Positions 1 to 7,858 of a stretch of 12,991 nucleotides of DNA are shown here, piece by piece. The notes beneath the pieces are model-generated. The model searched no databases. It had not been told where the DNA came from and saw only the letters and a program-made list of their open reading frames with translations. Position 1 is the first letter of the stretch; every line of letters starts with the position of its first letter. The position numbers and the translations under genes were made by a program. Origin of the DNA: Thermohalobaculum sp039178805 (GTDB lineage: Bacteria > Pseudomonadota > Alphaproteobacteria > Rhodobacterales > Rhodobacteraceae); contig JBCDFC010000135.1 in the NCBI GenBank assembly GCA_039178805.1, positions 1 through 12,991 of the forward strand. The letters run 5' to 3'.

Positions 1-402
1 GCGGAGGGCGGCGCGGGGGGTGATGGCCTCGATTTCCTCGTCGCTACGACGGATCTCGAGCGGCTCGTCCGGGGCGCACATCACCTCGCCCACGGCGCCG
101 GGCACGCCGAGGACCCAGGTGCCGCGAGACTGCTCCAGGGTCTCCGCCACGAAACCGAGGATCTCGGGCGGCTCCCAGCCGAGGCGGCGAAACGTCAGCC
201 CCAGGCGCGCCGCACGTTCCGGCAAGTCCGCCCAGACGGCGGCGTGGTAGGCGGGCTCCGCCTCGCGCCAGGCGGCCACCTCCTCGCCCGTGCGCGCGCA
301 GCCGAGGCAGAGGCTCGTCGCCTCGTCGATCGTACAGGTGCCGATACAGGGACTGTTCGGCAAGGGTCTGCGAGGCGGGGCTGGCGCGGCTTGCTGGCTC
401 AT
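1..402 (-). CDS. DUF1289 domain protein, 3' end cut by the window edge
   Basis: Reading left from an ATG at 402, 134 residues are open to the edge with no stop, so the C-terminus is missing. Residues 18-45 carry the DUF1289 signature: C19, C23, C32 and C35 in a CxxxC...CxGCxRT pattern followed by an E-x-x-x-W. This is a small presumed metal- or Fe-S-binding domain of unknown function. Most DUF1289 proteins are little more than this domain. Here a further segment of about 85 residues follows, including a V-L-G-V-P-G-A-V stretch and an acidic tail, which I cannot assign. The start lies 7 bases after the cobO stop, so it is probably the last visible gene of the cob operon. The cysteine motif is seen directly; any role in corrinoid metabolism is inference from position. 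Confidence 0.8.
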   Translation of the reverse strand, partial: MSQQAAPAPPRRPLPNSPCIGTCTIDEATSLCLGCARTGEEVAAWREAEPAYHAAVWADLPERAARLGLTFRRLGWEPPEILGFVAETLEQSRGTWVLGVPGAVGEVMCAPDEPLEIRRSDEEIEAITPRAALR

Positions 403-409
403 CGTCGGG

Positions 410-1033
410 TCAGAACTCCACGCCGGCCTGGGCCTTCACGCCGGAGCGGAAGGGATGCTTGATGAGCGTCATCTCGGTCACAAGGTCCGCGGCCTCGATC
501 AGATCCTCGGCAGCGTTGCGCCCCGTCAGAACCACATGGGTCGTCTCGGGCTTCTCCTCACGGAGGAAGCTCAGCACGTCGGCAAGGTCCAGATACTCGT
601 AGCGGAGCGCGATGTTGATCTCGTCGAGGAGGACCATGCGGTGGTTCGGGTCCCGGATCAGGTCCTTCGCCTTCTCCCAGCCCGCGCGTGCCATCTCCAT
701 ATCCCGCGCCTTGTCCTGGGTGACCCAGGTAAAGCCCTCGCCCATGGTGTGAAAGGCGCAGAGATCGCCGAAGCGCTCCTCGATCAAGCGCCGCTCGCCC
801 GTGTCCATGCCGCCCTTGATGAACTGCACCACCGCACACGGGAAACCGTGGGCGATGCAGCGGAAGATCATGCCGAAGGCGGCCGAAGACTTGCCCTTGC
901 CCTTGCCCGTATGGACGATGACGAGGCCCTTCTCCTCGGTCTTCGTCGCCATGATCTTCTCGCGCGCCGCGGCCTTCTTGGCCATCTTCTTGGCGTGGCT
1001 CTCCAACTCGTCGACCTGAGTGTCCTCGGCCAT
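410..1033 (-). CDS. cobO: CobO: cob(I)yrinic acid a,c-diamide adenosyltransferase
   Basis: This 207-residue cytoplasmic enzyme transfers the 5'-deoxyadenosyl group of ATP to the cobalt of cob(I)yrinic acid a,c-diamide or related corrinoids, forming the Co-C bond of coenzyme B12. The P-loop G-K-G-K-G-K-S-S is at residues 43-50, followed by the family's VVQFIKG (68-74) and MGEGFTW (97-103) motifs and a Walker-B-like LLDEIN. Length and motifs match CobO/BtuR. The start at 1033 is chosen because GGAAGGAG stands just upstream and the Lys-rich N-terminal helix is typical; a longer open frame upstream runs through the phosphatase gene out of frame and is spurious. It begins 17 bases after the phosphatase-like gene and ends 7 bases before the DUF1289 gene. 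Family identity is very secure. Confidence 0.97.
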   Translation of the reverse strand: MAEDTQVDELESHAKKMAKKAAAREKIMATKTEEKGLVIVHTGKGKGKSSAAFGMIFRCIAHGFPCAVVQFIKGGMDTGERRLIEERFGDLCAFHTMGEGFTWVTQDKARDMEMARAGWEKAKDLIRDPNHRMVLLDEINIALRYEYLDLADVLSFLREEKPETTHVVLTGRNAAEDLIEAADLVTEMTLIKHPFRSGVKAQAGVEF

Positions 1034-1050
1034 AGCAGTCTCCTTCCGTC

Positions 1051-1383
1051 CTAGCGCTGATCTCGCAGATAGGGCCCTGCGCGTTCTTCCAAGAGCGTGA
1101 CGAGCGCGCCGTCCATGAAGCGGTAGCGATCGGGCACGCGGAGGTTCACGATGCGACGGCCGGCCAGGGCCTTGCCGAAGCGTTCGTTGAGGCGGGTGAT
1201 GTGGCGCTGCTCCATCACCATAATGAGGTCCGCCCAGTCGATCTGATCGCGGCTGAGCGCATCGTCCGCATCCCGGCTCACGCCGCCGAAATCGGTGCGC
1301 ACGCCCGGCCACTCGGCAAAGACCTGTGCCGCTGTGGGGCTGCGAGATCGGGCCTTGCCGCAGATGAAGAGCGCGCGGATCAC
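1051..1383 (-). CDS. Low-molecular-weight protein tyrosine phosphatase-like protein
   Basis: This 110-residue protein has a GTG start at 1383 that overlaps the preceding gene's TGA by four bases (GTGA). The N-terminus is a beta strand leading straight into a CX5R phosphatase loop: C8-G-K-A-R-S-R14 followed by S-P-T. Downstream comes the D-W-A-D-L-I-x-V-M segment and a V-P-D-x-Y-x-F-M-D motif (D85, D91), the likely general-acid region. This layout matches the short predicted tyrosine phosphatases of the COG4551 type, which are smaller than the usual 150-residue LMW-PTPs. Cys, Arg and Asp are all present, so it could be catalytic. A phosphorylated small molecule or protein substrate cannot be told from sequence. 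It sits in the operon between the GFA protein and cobO, with no known part in B12 synthesis. Confidence 0.85.
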   Translation of the reverse strand: MIRALFICGKARSRSPTAAQVFAEWPGVRTDFGGVSRDADDALSRDQIDWADLIMVMEQRHITRLNERFGKALAGRRIVNLRVPDRYRFMDGALVTLLEERAGPYLRDQR

Positions 1384-1802
1384 GGCTCGCCCTTCTCCGG
1401 GGCCGTGTCGGTGATGGCGCTGCCCTGTCGGCGCGGCAGATCGTCGGAAAGCTCGATCCAGGAGACGCGCTCCTCGTCGTGGAAATGGATCTCCGGGACG
1501 AAGTCGGTGTGGTCTTCGAGGAGGGCTGCGTAGAAATGGATCTCGCCCGGTTGCGCCTCGTCGGTGAAGGCGACCGGTGCGCCGCAGGTCGGGCAGAAGT
1601 AGCGTCGGCGCCCAGGGCTCGAGACATAGAAGGCGGGCTCGCGCCCGGTCCAGCGCCAGGCGCCGTCGGGCACGCCCATGAAGGTGGTGAAGGGCGAGGC
1701 GGTCTGACGCCGGCAGCTCTCGCAATGACAATGCCCGCGGAAAAGCTCGGGGCCCTCATACTCGAAGCTGACCTCGCCGCAGAGACAGTGGCCGCGTTTC
1801 AT
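1380..1802 (-). CDS. GFA / CENP-V domain zinc protein
   Basis: The 140-residue product has the complete cysteine pattern of the GFA (glutathione-dependent formaldehyde-activating, CENP-V) fold: C6-L-C8-G, then C25-H-C27-x2-C30, then C70-P-T-C73-G. These bind zinc in characterised relatives. The family is named after a glutathione:S-hydroxymethyl synthase, but most bacterial members have no proven reaction, so only the fold is asserted. A Shine-Dalgarno GGAGGAG stands a few bases before the ATG at 1802. The start codon overlaps the upstream nucleotidyltransferase-like stop (ATGA) and its stop overlaps the phosphatase start (GTGA), giving tight translational coupling on both sides. The C-terminal 15 residues look disordered. 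Confidence 0.9.
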   Translation of the reverse strand: MKRGHCLCGEVSFEYEGPELFRGHCHCESCRRQTASPFTTFMGVPDGAWRWTGREPAFYVSSPGRRRYFCPTCGAPVAFTDEAQPGEIHFYAALLEDHTDFVPEIHFHDEERVSWIELSDDLPRRQGSAITDTAPEKGEP

Positions 1803-2428
1803 GATGTCTCCTCCGCAACCGCGTCCGGCCAGGGGACGAAGGTCAGCTCGGGCCAGGCCGCCATCTGCCGGCGCGCCTTGCGCTCATGCGTGGCGTGGTT
1901 TTCGAGCCGGGTGTTCGGCGCCAGGCGCAGACTGAAGATATCATCGAGGCCGTAAGGCGCGTAGATCTCAAGCTTGGGGTTCAGGCGGGCGCCGATGGCG
2001 TGGGTGGTGCTGGCGAAGCGGCGGATTGCCTCCCGCGTCTCGCTGAGCGGTGCGTAGGGCTGTCCGAAATGCGCCTCGTACCAGAGATGGACGCGCGCCT
2101 GATTGCGGATCTCATGCGGCGGGTCGACGGCAAAAGCCGGGGTCCAGCGCCGGATCACAGCGTCCTCTGCCTCGTAGGATGTGTCCGGGTCGAAATAGAG
2201 GATGTCGTAGTCCTTGACCCCATGATCGCAGGCCCGGCCGGTGAGTGTGTTCCAGATATTGCCGTAGAGCGCGCCGGAGACGAGCCAGGCATCTGGCAGC
2301 CCCGTCTCGCGCAGGGTGTGGAGCGTGCGCATAAGCGGCGGGCAGCCGAGGATGATCTCGCGCGCGGCCTCCTCCTGCCGCCGGGCATCGAGCCCCGCAA
2401 AGCGCCCAGAATAGGGCTGCCAAGTCAT
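1799..2428 (-). CDS. Nucleotidyltransferase-like protein, PF06042 type
   Basis: This protein has 209 residues. The segment at 48-82 (A-W-L-V-S-G-A-L-Y-G-N-I-W-N ... D-Y-D-I-L-Y-F-D) is the hallmark of the NTP_transf_6 / COG3575 family: a Gly-rich stretch, then an acidic D-x-D strand expected to bind metal. Members are predicted nucleotidyltransferases from the Pol-beta superfamily, but no substrate is known to me. The C-terminal half keeps the family's L-E-I-Y-A-P-Y-G-L-D-D-I-F pattern. The ATG at 2428 overlaps the cobN stop in an ATGA, so it is translated from the cobN message. Its place within a B12 operon is unexplained. Family assignment is by remembered pattern, not by search. Confidence 0.82.
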   Translation of the reverse strand: MTWQPYSGRFAGLDARRQEEAAREIILGCPPLMRTLHTLRETGLPDAWLVSGALYGNIWNTLTGRACDHGVKDYDILYFDPDTSYEAEDAVIRRWTPAFAVDPPHEIRNQARVHLWYEAHFGQPYAPLSETREAIRRFASTTHAIGARLNPKLEIYAPYGLDDIFSLRLAPNTRLENHATHERKARRQMAAWPELTFVPWPDAVAEETS

Positions 2429-5400
2429 GCCGAGGCCTCCTTGAGCAGGATCGCGGCGGAGTTCGATTTGGGCGTCCAGAGGCCGCGATCGATCGCCTCC
2501 TGCAGCCGCTCCGCGATCTCGCGGAGGGCGGCGGGATTGGCCTCCTCCAGGAACGCCCGGTTCTCGGCATCGGCCAGATACGCGTCGTGGACGAGGTCGA
2601 AATGGTGGTCGCGCACCGCATGGGTCGTGGCGGCGAAGGCGAAGAGGTAGTCGACGGTTGCTGCCATCTCAAAGGCGCCCTTGTAGCCGTGGCGCCTGCA
2701 GCCCGCGATCCATTTCGGATTGACGACGCGGGAGCGGACGACGCGGCCGACTTCCTCGGCGAGGGTTCGGATCACGGGGCGTTCGGGGCGGGAATGGTCG
2801 TTGTGATAGACCGCCGGCGCCCCGCCCCGCAGATGCTCGACGGTCGCGGCCATCCCGCCCTCGAACTGGTAGTAGTCGTCGCTGTCGAGGAGATCGTGCT
2901 CGCGATTGTCCTGGTTCTGGACGACGGCATCGGTCGCGGCGAGGCGGGTTTCGAGGCGGTCGCGGGCGGGGGCACCCTCCGCCCCCTGGCCATAGGCATA
3001 GCCGCCCCAGTCGAGCCAGGTCTCCGCGAGATCCGCACGCCTTTCCCACAGCCGCTCATCGATCATCGCCTGCAGGCCCGCACCATAGGCGCCGGGCTTC
3101 GAGCCGAAGACGCGAAACCCGGCGCGCCGCTCAGCGTCGTCGCGGCCCTCGGCTGTGAGGCGTTCGCGTTCGGTGCGGAAGCGGGCGGCGGCGGGGTTCA
3201 TCTCGGCGGGCTCGTCCAGCGCCATCACGGCGCGGGCGGCGCTGTCGAGGAGGTCGATCTGCGCGGGGAACGCGTCGCGGAAGAAGCCGGAGACGCGGAG
3301 AGTGACGTCGACGCGGGGGCGGTCGAGGATGCTGAGGGGCAGGATCTCGAACCCTGTTACCCGGCGTGAGGCGGCGTCCCAGGTCGGCCGCGCGCCCATG
3401 AGCGCGAGCGCCTGGGCGATATCGTCGCCGCCCGTGCGCATATTCGCCGTGCCCCAGGCCGTGAGCGCGATGGCCCGTGGCCAGTCGCCATGGTCCTGCG
3501 CATGCCGCTCGATCAAAAGGCAGGCCGATTTCCAGCCGAGCGCCCAGGCGGCGGGGGTCGGGACCGCGCGGGTGTCGACGGAGTAGAAGTTGCGCCCCGT
3601 CGGCAGCACATCCGGCCGCCCCCGCGTGGGCGCGCCCGAGGGGCCAGGGGCCACGAACCGCCCATCGAGGCCGGTTAGGAGCCCTGCGATCTCCGCTGTG
3701 CCGGAGTCGTGGAGGGCTGGGCGCAGGCGCCCCTCGATCTCCCCCATCACCGCCGCGGTCGCGGTCCATCCGGGCTCAGGCACGGTCTCACCTGCGATGA
3801 GGCGTGCGGCCAACAGCTCCAGCCGCTCGACCGTATCGCCCGCCGAGCGCCAGGGGTCGGCCGTGAGGTCCGCGAGGACGCCCGGGCGCGGGCCGGTCCA
3901 GGGCGCGCCCATGCTGCAGTCGAGGGGGTCGAAGGCCTCGCCCATCAGGCCGAAATCGCGGGCGAGGGCGCGGATGAGCGAGGCGCCCGCGTCCTCGTCC
4001 CGGCCTCTCGGTAGACGCGCGAGCGCCGCCAGCAGATCGGTCTCGAGCCGGCCCGTCGGTGCCTCGCCGAAGACATGCAGGCCGTCGCGGATCTGGCTCT
4101 CCTTAAGCTCGCAGAGATAGTCGTCGAGCTTCCTCAGCCTGCTGTCCGCATCGTCCTCCGCCCCGATGCCGGCATCCGCATCCAGCCCGCTGCTGGCGGT
4201 GAGCGCCAGGATTTCGGTCCTCAGATGCTCGAGCCGGCGGGGATCCACCCCCGAAGCCTCGTAGTACTCATCCACCAGCGCCTCGAGATCGCGGAGCGGG
4301 CCATAGGTCTCGGCGCGGGTGAGCGGCGGGGTCAGGTGGTCGACGATCACCGCCTGCGCCCGGCGCTTGGCCTGCGTGCCCTCGCCCGGATCGTTGACGA
4401 TGAAGGGGTAGAGATGGGGCATCGGGCCGAGGCAGGCTTCCGGAAAGCACGCCTCGGAGAGCGAGACCGCCTTGCCCGGCAGCCATTCGAGGTTCCCGTG
4501 CTTGCCGAGATGCACGATCGCCTGCGCATCCCAGGTCTTTCGCAGCCAGAAGTAGAAGGCGAGATAGCCATGCGGGGGCACGAGATCGGGACTGTGATAG
4601 CTCTCGGTCGGGTCGATGTTATAGCCGCGCGCGGGCTGCACGCCGACGACTGCGTTGCCGAAACGGTGGAGCGCGAGGCGGAAGGCACCTTGCTCGACGA
4701 ACGGATCGGCCGAGGCTGGCCCCCAGCGCTCCGTCACCCGTTGCCGCACGTCGTCGGGGAGCGTTGCGAAACTCGCCTCGTAATCGGCGAGGGACAGCGC
4801 CTCGCCACCCGCCCGCCCCGCGCGGTCAGTTGGCGCGTTGGTCGGGCCGGCCGTTAGCCGGTCCATGAGGGCGGCGCTGTCGGCTGGCGCGTCCTCGATG
4901 GCGTAGCCGGCGTCCTTCAGCGCGGCGAGAACGCGGGCACAGGAGGCGGGCGTGTCGAGCCCGACACCGTTGGCGAGGCGCCCGTCCTTGTTCGGGTAGT
5001 TCGCAAGGATGAGGGCCACGCGCCGTTCGGCCCGGGGTGTCGCAGCTAGACGCGCCCAGTTCGCGGCGAGGCGCGCGGTGAAGGCGACGCGGTCGGGCCG
5101 GGCGCGGTAGCCGAGGATCGGGCATTCGGTCGCCGCGTCGTGGCGGATCTCGCCCTTGAAGGCAACGGCGCGGGAGAGGATGCGACCGTCGACCTCCGGC
5201 AGCGCCACGTTCATCGCGATGTCGCGCGCGCCGAGCCCGCGTTCGCCCTCCGACCAGAGCGCCTCGCCGGCGCCTGAGAAGACAACCTGCAGGACCGGTG
5301 CGCCGGGGGTGTCGAGCGGCGTGGGCTTGCGCTCCGCCCCGGCGCTCGGATCGCCGACGGCGAAGCTCGTGGCGTTGAGGACGACGGCGGGAGGCGCTTC

Positions 5401-6201
5401 GTCGAAGAGCGCGCCGATGGTGGCGGCGGAGACCTCGTCTTTGAGCGAGGTGGCGAAGATCGGCAGCGGGTTCAGCCCTTCGCCCGCGAGCGCCGCCGAG
5501 AGCCGGTCGACCGGGTCGAGCCCCGCGCCCTGCAGGAGCGCGCGGTAGAAGACGAGCGCCGCGGTCGGCCGGCCCGGAACCCATGCTGCGCGAAGCCGGG
5601 CGAGGTCGCCGACCGTCCCGCCACCGTGGAGGCCGGGTAGGCCGCTTGGCAGGCCGCGGGGCAGGTAGACGCCAGCGCGGAGGAGCGGTGCGGCCTCTGC
5701 CGGGCGCGCCCCCCGGCCGATCAGATGACTGCATAGGCGGAGGAAGTTCGCGGCGTTCTCAGGCCCACCCTCGGCAAGATACGCCCAGAGTGTGCGCCAG
5801 TCCTCGGGTGTTACTGCCGAAACCCGGGCGAGCCCCTCGTCCGGGCGGTCATCGCCGGGCAGCGCGATGAACGGCACGCCGGCAGGGTCGAGCCGGGCGC
5901 AGCACTGCTCGACCCCGTAAGGCCAGTACGCCTCGCCACCCAGAAGCCGCGCCACCACCAGCCGCGCCTTGGAAAGTGTGGCGTCGATATAGAGGTCGAC
6001 CGAGTAGGGATGGCGGAGCCAATCGAGCCGGGCGAGCCGGAGCGACGGTGCCGCATCGCCGAGCCGCTCGCGGGCCTCCGCGAGGGCCGCAAGCTCCGCA
6101 TCGTTGGCCGAGATCACGACAAGCTCGGCCGGGGACTGGCCGGGATCGACCGGTTCCGTCCCGTCGCTGATCTCACCCTGTTGCGCTTGGAGGAGATGCA
6201 T
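2425..6201 (-). CDS. cobN: CobN: aerobic cobaltochelatase large subunit
   Basis: The 1258-residue protein is the large subunit of the ATP-dependent CobNST chelatase, which inserts Co2+ into hydrogenobyrinic acid a,c-diamide in the oxygen-dependent B12 pathway. It belongs to the CobN/ChlH/BchH family (PF02514). The start at 6201 gives M-H-L-L and soon I-S-D-G, typical of CobN, with GGAGAAGG upstream. An in-frame ATG 26 codons earlier lies inside the acetyltransferase gene and is less likely. Landmarks are the A-Y-W-P-Y-G motif near residues 91-96, H564-L-G-K-H-G-N-L-E-W-L-P-G-K in the presumed chelatase active region, and N603-D-P-G-E-G-T-Q-A-K-R-R. Length is normal and no frameshift is seen. 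The start shares one base with the upstream GNAT stop (TGATG), and its stop overlaps the next start. CobS and CobT are not in this window. Confidence 0.97.
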   Translation of the reverse strand: MHLLQAQQGEISDGTEPVDPGQSPAELVVISANDAELAALAEARERLGDAAPSLRLARLDWLRHPYSVDLYIDATLSKARLVVARLLGGEAYWPYGVEQCCARLDPAGVPFIALPGDDRPDEGLARVSAVTPEDWRTLWAYLAEGGPENAANFLRLCSHLIGRGARPAEAAPLLRAGVYLPRGLPSGLPGLHGGGTVGDLARLRAAWVPGRPTAALVFYRALLQGAGLDPVDRLSAALAGEGLNPLPIFATSLKDEVSAATIGALFDEAPPAVVLNATSFAVGDPSAGAERKPTPLDTPGAPVLQVVFSGAGEALWSEGERGLGARDIAMNVALPEVDGRILSRAVAFKGEIRHDAATECPILGYRARPDRVAFTARLAANWARLAATPRAERRVALILANYPNKDGRLANGVGLDTPASCARVLAALKDAGYAIEDAPADSAALMDRLTAGPTNAPTDRAGRAGGEALSLADYEASFATLPDDVRQRVTERWGPASADPFVEQGAFRLALHRFGNAVVGVQPARGYNIDPTESYHSPDLVPPHGYLAFYFWLRKTWDAQAIVHLGKHGNLEWLPGKAVSLSEACFPEACLGPMPHLYPFIVNDPGEGTQAKRRAQAVIVDHLTPPLTRAETYGPLRDLEALVDEYYEASGVDPRRLEHLRTEILALTASSGLDADAGIGAEDDADSRLRKLDDYLCELKESQIRDGLHVFGEAPTGRLETDLLAALARLPRGRDEDAGASLIRALARDFGLMGEAFDPLDCSMGAPWTGPRPGVLADLTADPWRSAGDTVERLELLAARLIAGETVPEPGWTATAAVMGEIEGRLRPALHDSGTAEIAGLLTGLDGRFVAPGPSGAPTRGRPDVLPTGRNFYSVDTRAVPTPAAWALGWKSACLLIERHAQDHGDWPRAIALTAWGTANMRTGGDDIAQALALMGARPTWDAASRRVTGFEILPLSILDRPRVDVTLRVSGFFRDAFPAQIDLLDSAARAVMALDEPAEMNPAAARFRTERERLTAEGRDDAERRAGFRVFGSKPGAYGAGLQAMIDERLWERRADLAETWLDWGGYAYGQGAEGAPARDRLETRLAATDAVVQNQDNREHDLLDSDDYYQFEGGMAATVEHLRGGAPAVYHNDHSRPERPVIRTLAEEVGRVVRSRVVNPKWIAGCRRHGYKGAFEMAATVDYLFAFAATTHAVRDHHFDLVHDAYLADAENRAFLEEANPAALREIAERLQEAIDRGLWTPKSNSAAILLKEASA

Positions 6202-6656
6202 CAGAGCGCCTTCTCCATGAAGACCGAGGAGCCGTTGTCGCGATAGCTGCCGAAGGGTCCGATCCGCCGGTAGCCACATTTCTCGTAAAGGGCGAGGGCG
6301 TCGGGGCTCGCCTCCCCGGTCTCGAGGCGCATGAGGGGTAGCGCGCGGCCCTTGGCTTCGGCCTCGAGCACGGCGACGATGCGCCGGCCGATGCCGGTGC
6401 CGCGGGCCGCGGGGTCGGTGAAGATGCGCTTCAGCTCCCCATAGCCATCGAGCGGCGCCATGCCGCCGCAGCCGATGGGGCTGCCCCCGCGATAGACGAC
6501 GACGAAATGGACGCGGGCGGCGATCAGCTCATCCGGCGAGAAGGCGTAGCGGTGCTCGGGCGCGTAGATCGAGGCGAGCTCAGCCTCCGAGCCCGCGATC
6601 ATTGCGAGCGCGTCCGGGTGGTCGACCGGACGGGGGATGATCTCGATCTCCGCCAA
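6201..6656 (-). CDS. GNAT family N-acetyltransferase
   Basis: The 151-residue protein covers one GNAT domain. Motif A, at residues 74-94, reads E-L-K-R-I-F-T-D-P followed by R-G-T-G-I-G, the acetyl-CoA pyrophosphate-binding loop. Motif B is at 121-130 with the typical A-L-Y-E-K-C-G-Y. The overall pattern resembles GNATs that have a G-C-G-G core strand before motif A. The acceptor cannot be predicted. It starts 12 bases after the cobW stop and ends in a one-base TGATG overlap with cobN, so it is wedged between two genes that are often adjacent in B12 operons. Acetyltransferases do occur beside cob genes in related bacteria, but I know of no proven role. Confidence 0.92.
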   Translation of the reverse strand: MAEIEIIPRPVDHPDALAMIAGSEAELASIYAPEHRYAFSPDELIAARVHFVVVYRGGSPIGCGGMAPLDGYGELKRIFTDPAARGTGIGRRIVAVLEAEAKGRALPLMRLETGEASPDALALYEKCGYRRIGPFGSYRDNGSSVFMEKAL

Positions 6657-6668
6657 CGCTTCGGACCC

Positions 6669-7814
6669 TCAGGCGGCGACGCCCGCGGGCGCGAAGGCGC
6701 CGGCGACAGCGGCGCGGTCGATCCCGGCCTCGGCAATCACCACGAGGCGGGTCGTGCGCGGCTCCGCGGCGGTGAAAGCGCGGTCGTAATGGGTCGCGAT
6801 GCGGGGGCCGACGGCCTGCAGGACCAGGCGCATGGGTTTGCCCCGGACGGCAGCGAAACCCTTTACGCGGAGCAGATCATGCGTCCGGATCGCGGCTGCG
6901 ATCTGAGCGATGAGCGCCGCTTCGTCATCGATCTCGGGCAGGTCTAGGACAAAGCTCTCGAAGGCGTCGTGCCCGTGATCGTGCCCGTGTCCATGATCGT
7001 GCCCGTGGTGATGGTGGTCGTGGTGATGGTGGCTGTCATGCCCGTGGTGCGCGTGATCGTCATCGTGATGATGGTCGTCATCATGATGGTGGTGGTGCAC
7101 CTCGTGGCGGGCCTCCAAATCGTCCTCGGCACCTATGCCGAGACCGAGGAGGACGCGCGGGTCCGCCGCTCCATGGGACGTTGCCACGACCCGAACCCCC
7201 GGCCGCGCTTCGTCGTCGAGCCGGGCGGCAAGCGCCTCGGCCTCGGTACCCGACAAAAGGTCTGTCTTGTTCACCAGGATGAGGTCCGCGCAGGCAAGCT
7301 GATCCTCGAAGAGCTCGGAGAGCGGGGTCTCGTGGCTGAGCTGCTCATCCGCTGCGCGCTGGCGGTCGACCGCGCTTTCGTCTGCTGCGAACCGCCCCTC
7401 GGCGAGCGCCTTGCCGTCGACCACCGTCACCACGCCGTCGACGGTCACGCGCGTTCGGATCGCGGGCCAGCCGAAAGCGCGGACCAGCGGCTGCGGCAGC
7501 GCGAGACCCGAGGTCTCGATCACGATGTGGTTGGGCGCGGGCTCGCGGGCGAGAAGCTTCTCGATGGCCGGCAGGAAATCATCCGCCACTGTGCAGCAGA
7601 TGCAGCCATTGGAAAGCTCGACGACATCCTCGTCGCCGCAGCCCTCGATCCCGCACCCTTTGAGGATCTCGCCATCGACGCCGAGATTGCCGAACTCGTT
7701 GATGACGAGCGCGATGCGTCGTCCGCCGGCATTGGCGATCAGATGGCGGATCAGCGTCGTCTTACCGGCGCCGAGGAAGCCGGTGATGACGGTCGCGGGG
7801 ATCTTGGCTGGCAT
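6669..7814 (-). CDS. cobW: CobW: COG0523 metal-handling GTPase with His-rich loop
   Basis: The product has 381 residues. It is a G3E P-loop GTPase of the COG0523 group; CobW is thought to deliver Co2+ to the CobN chelatase. Walker A G-F-L-G-A-G-K-T-T is at 12-20, the metal-binding C71-I-C-C74 motif follows S-N-G, and the guanine-specificity N-K-T-D is at 182-185. A histidine/aspartate-rich insert spans about 237-283 with 27 histidines, then the CobW C-terminal domain (about 285-381). The start at 7814 puts the P-loop at the usual distance and has GGAGG upstream. The frame stays open for a further 112 codons upstream, but that stretch overlaps the riboswitch and carries no CobW-like sequence. 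First main gene of the riboswitch-controlled operon. Confidence 0.96.
   Translation of the reverse strand: MPAKIPATVITGFLGAGKTTLIRHLIANAGGRRIALVINEFGNLGVDGEILKGCGIEGCGDEDVVELSNGCICCTVADDFLPAIEKLLAREPAPNHIVIETSGLALPQPLVRAFGWPAIRTRVTVDGVVTVVDGKALAEGRFAADESAVDRQRAADEQLSHETPLSELFEDQLACADLILVNKTDLLSGTEAEALAARLDDEARPGVRVVATSHGAADPRVLLGLGIGAEDDLEARHEVHHHHHDDDHHHDDDHAHHGHDSHHHHDHHHHGHDHGHGHDHGHDAFESFVLDLPEIDDEAALIAQIAAAIRTHDLLRVKGFAAVRGKPMRLVLQAVGPRIATHYDRAFTAAEPRTTRLVVIAEAGIDRAAVAGAFAPAGVAA
6965..7106 (-). repeat. Histidine-rich low-complexity segment inside cobW
   Basis: The DNA is a run of CAC/CAT codons mixed with GAC, GAT and GGC, encoding H, D and G. It is an imprecise codon-level repeat rather than a clean tandem array. 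The opposite strand gives a false hydrophobic Val/Met-rich reading frame. Confidence 0.85.
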
Positions 7815-7858
7815 GAGGCCTCCGTCGGTTTCGATGAGTCTGTGGCGTGGCGTGAGGG

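Noticed and set aside
1034..1759. Long in-frame extension of cobO covering the phosphatase and GFA genes
   Set aside because: The translation is Arg/Pro/Ser-rich shadow sequence, and two better genes with family motifs occupy the region in other frames.
2587..4857. Several 170-260-codon plus-strand frames opposite cobN
   Set aside because: Antisense open frames are expected in GC-rich coding DNA. None has a ribosome site or motif, and cobN is intact beneath them.
6202..6279. 26-codon N-terminal extension of cobN
   Set aside because: It lies within the acetyltransferase 3' end. M-H-L-L at 6201 matches normal CobN starts and has its own ribosome site.
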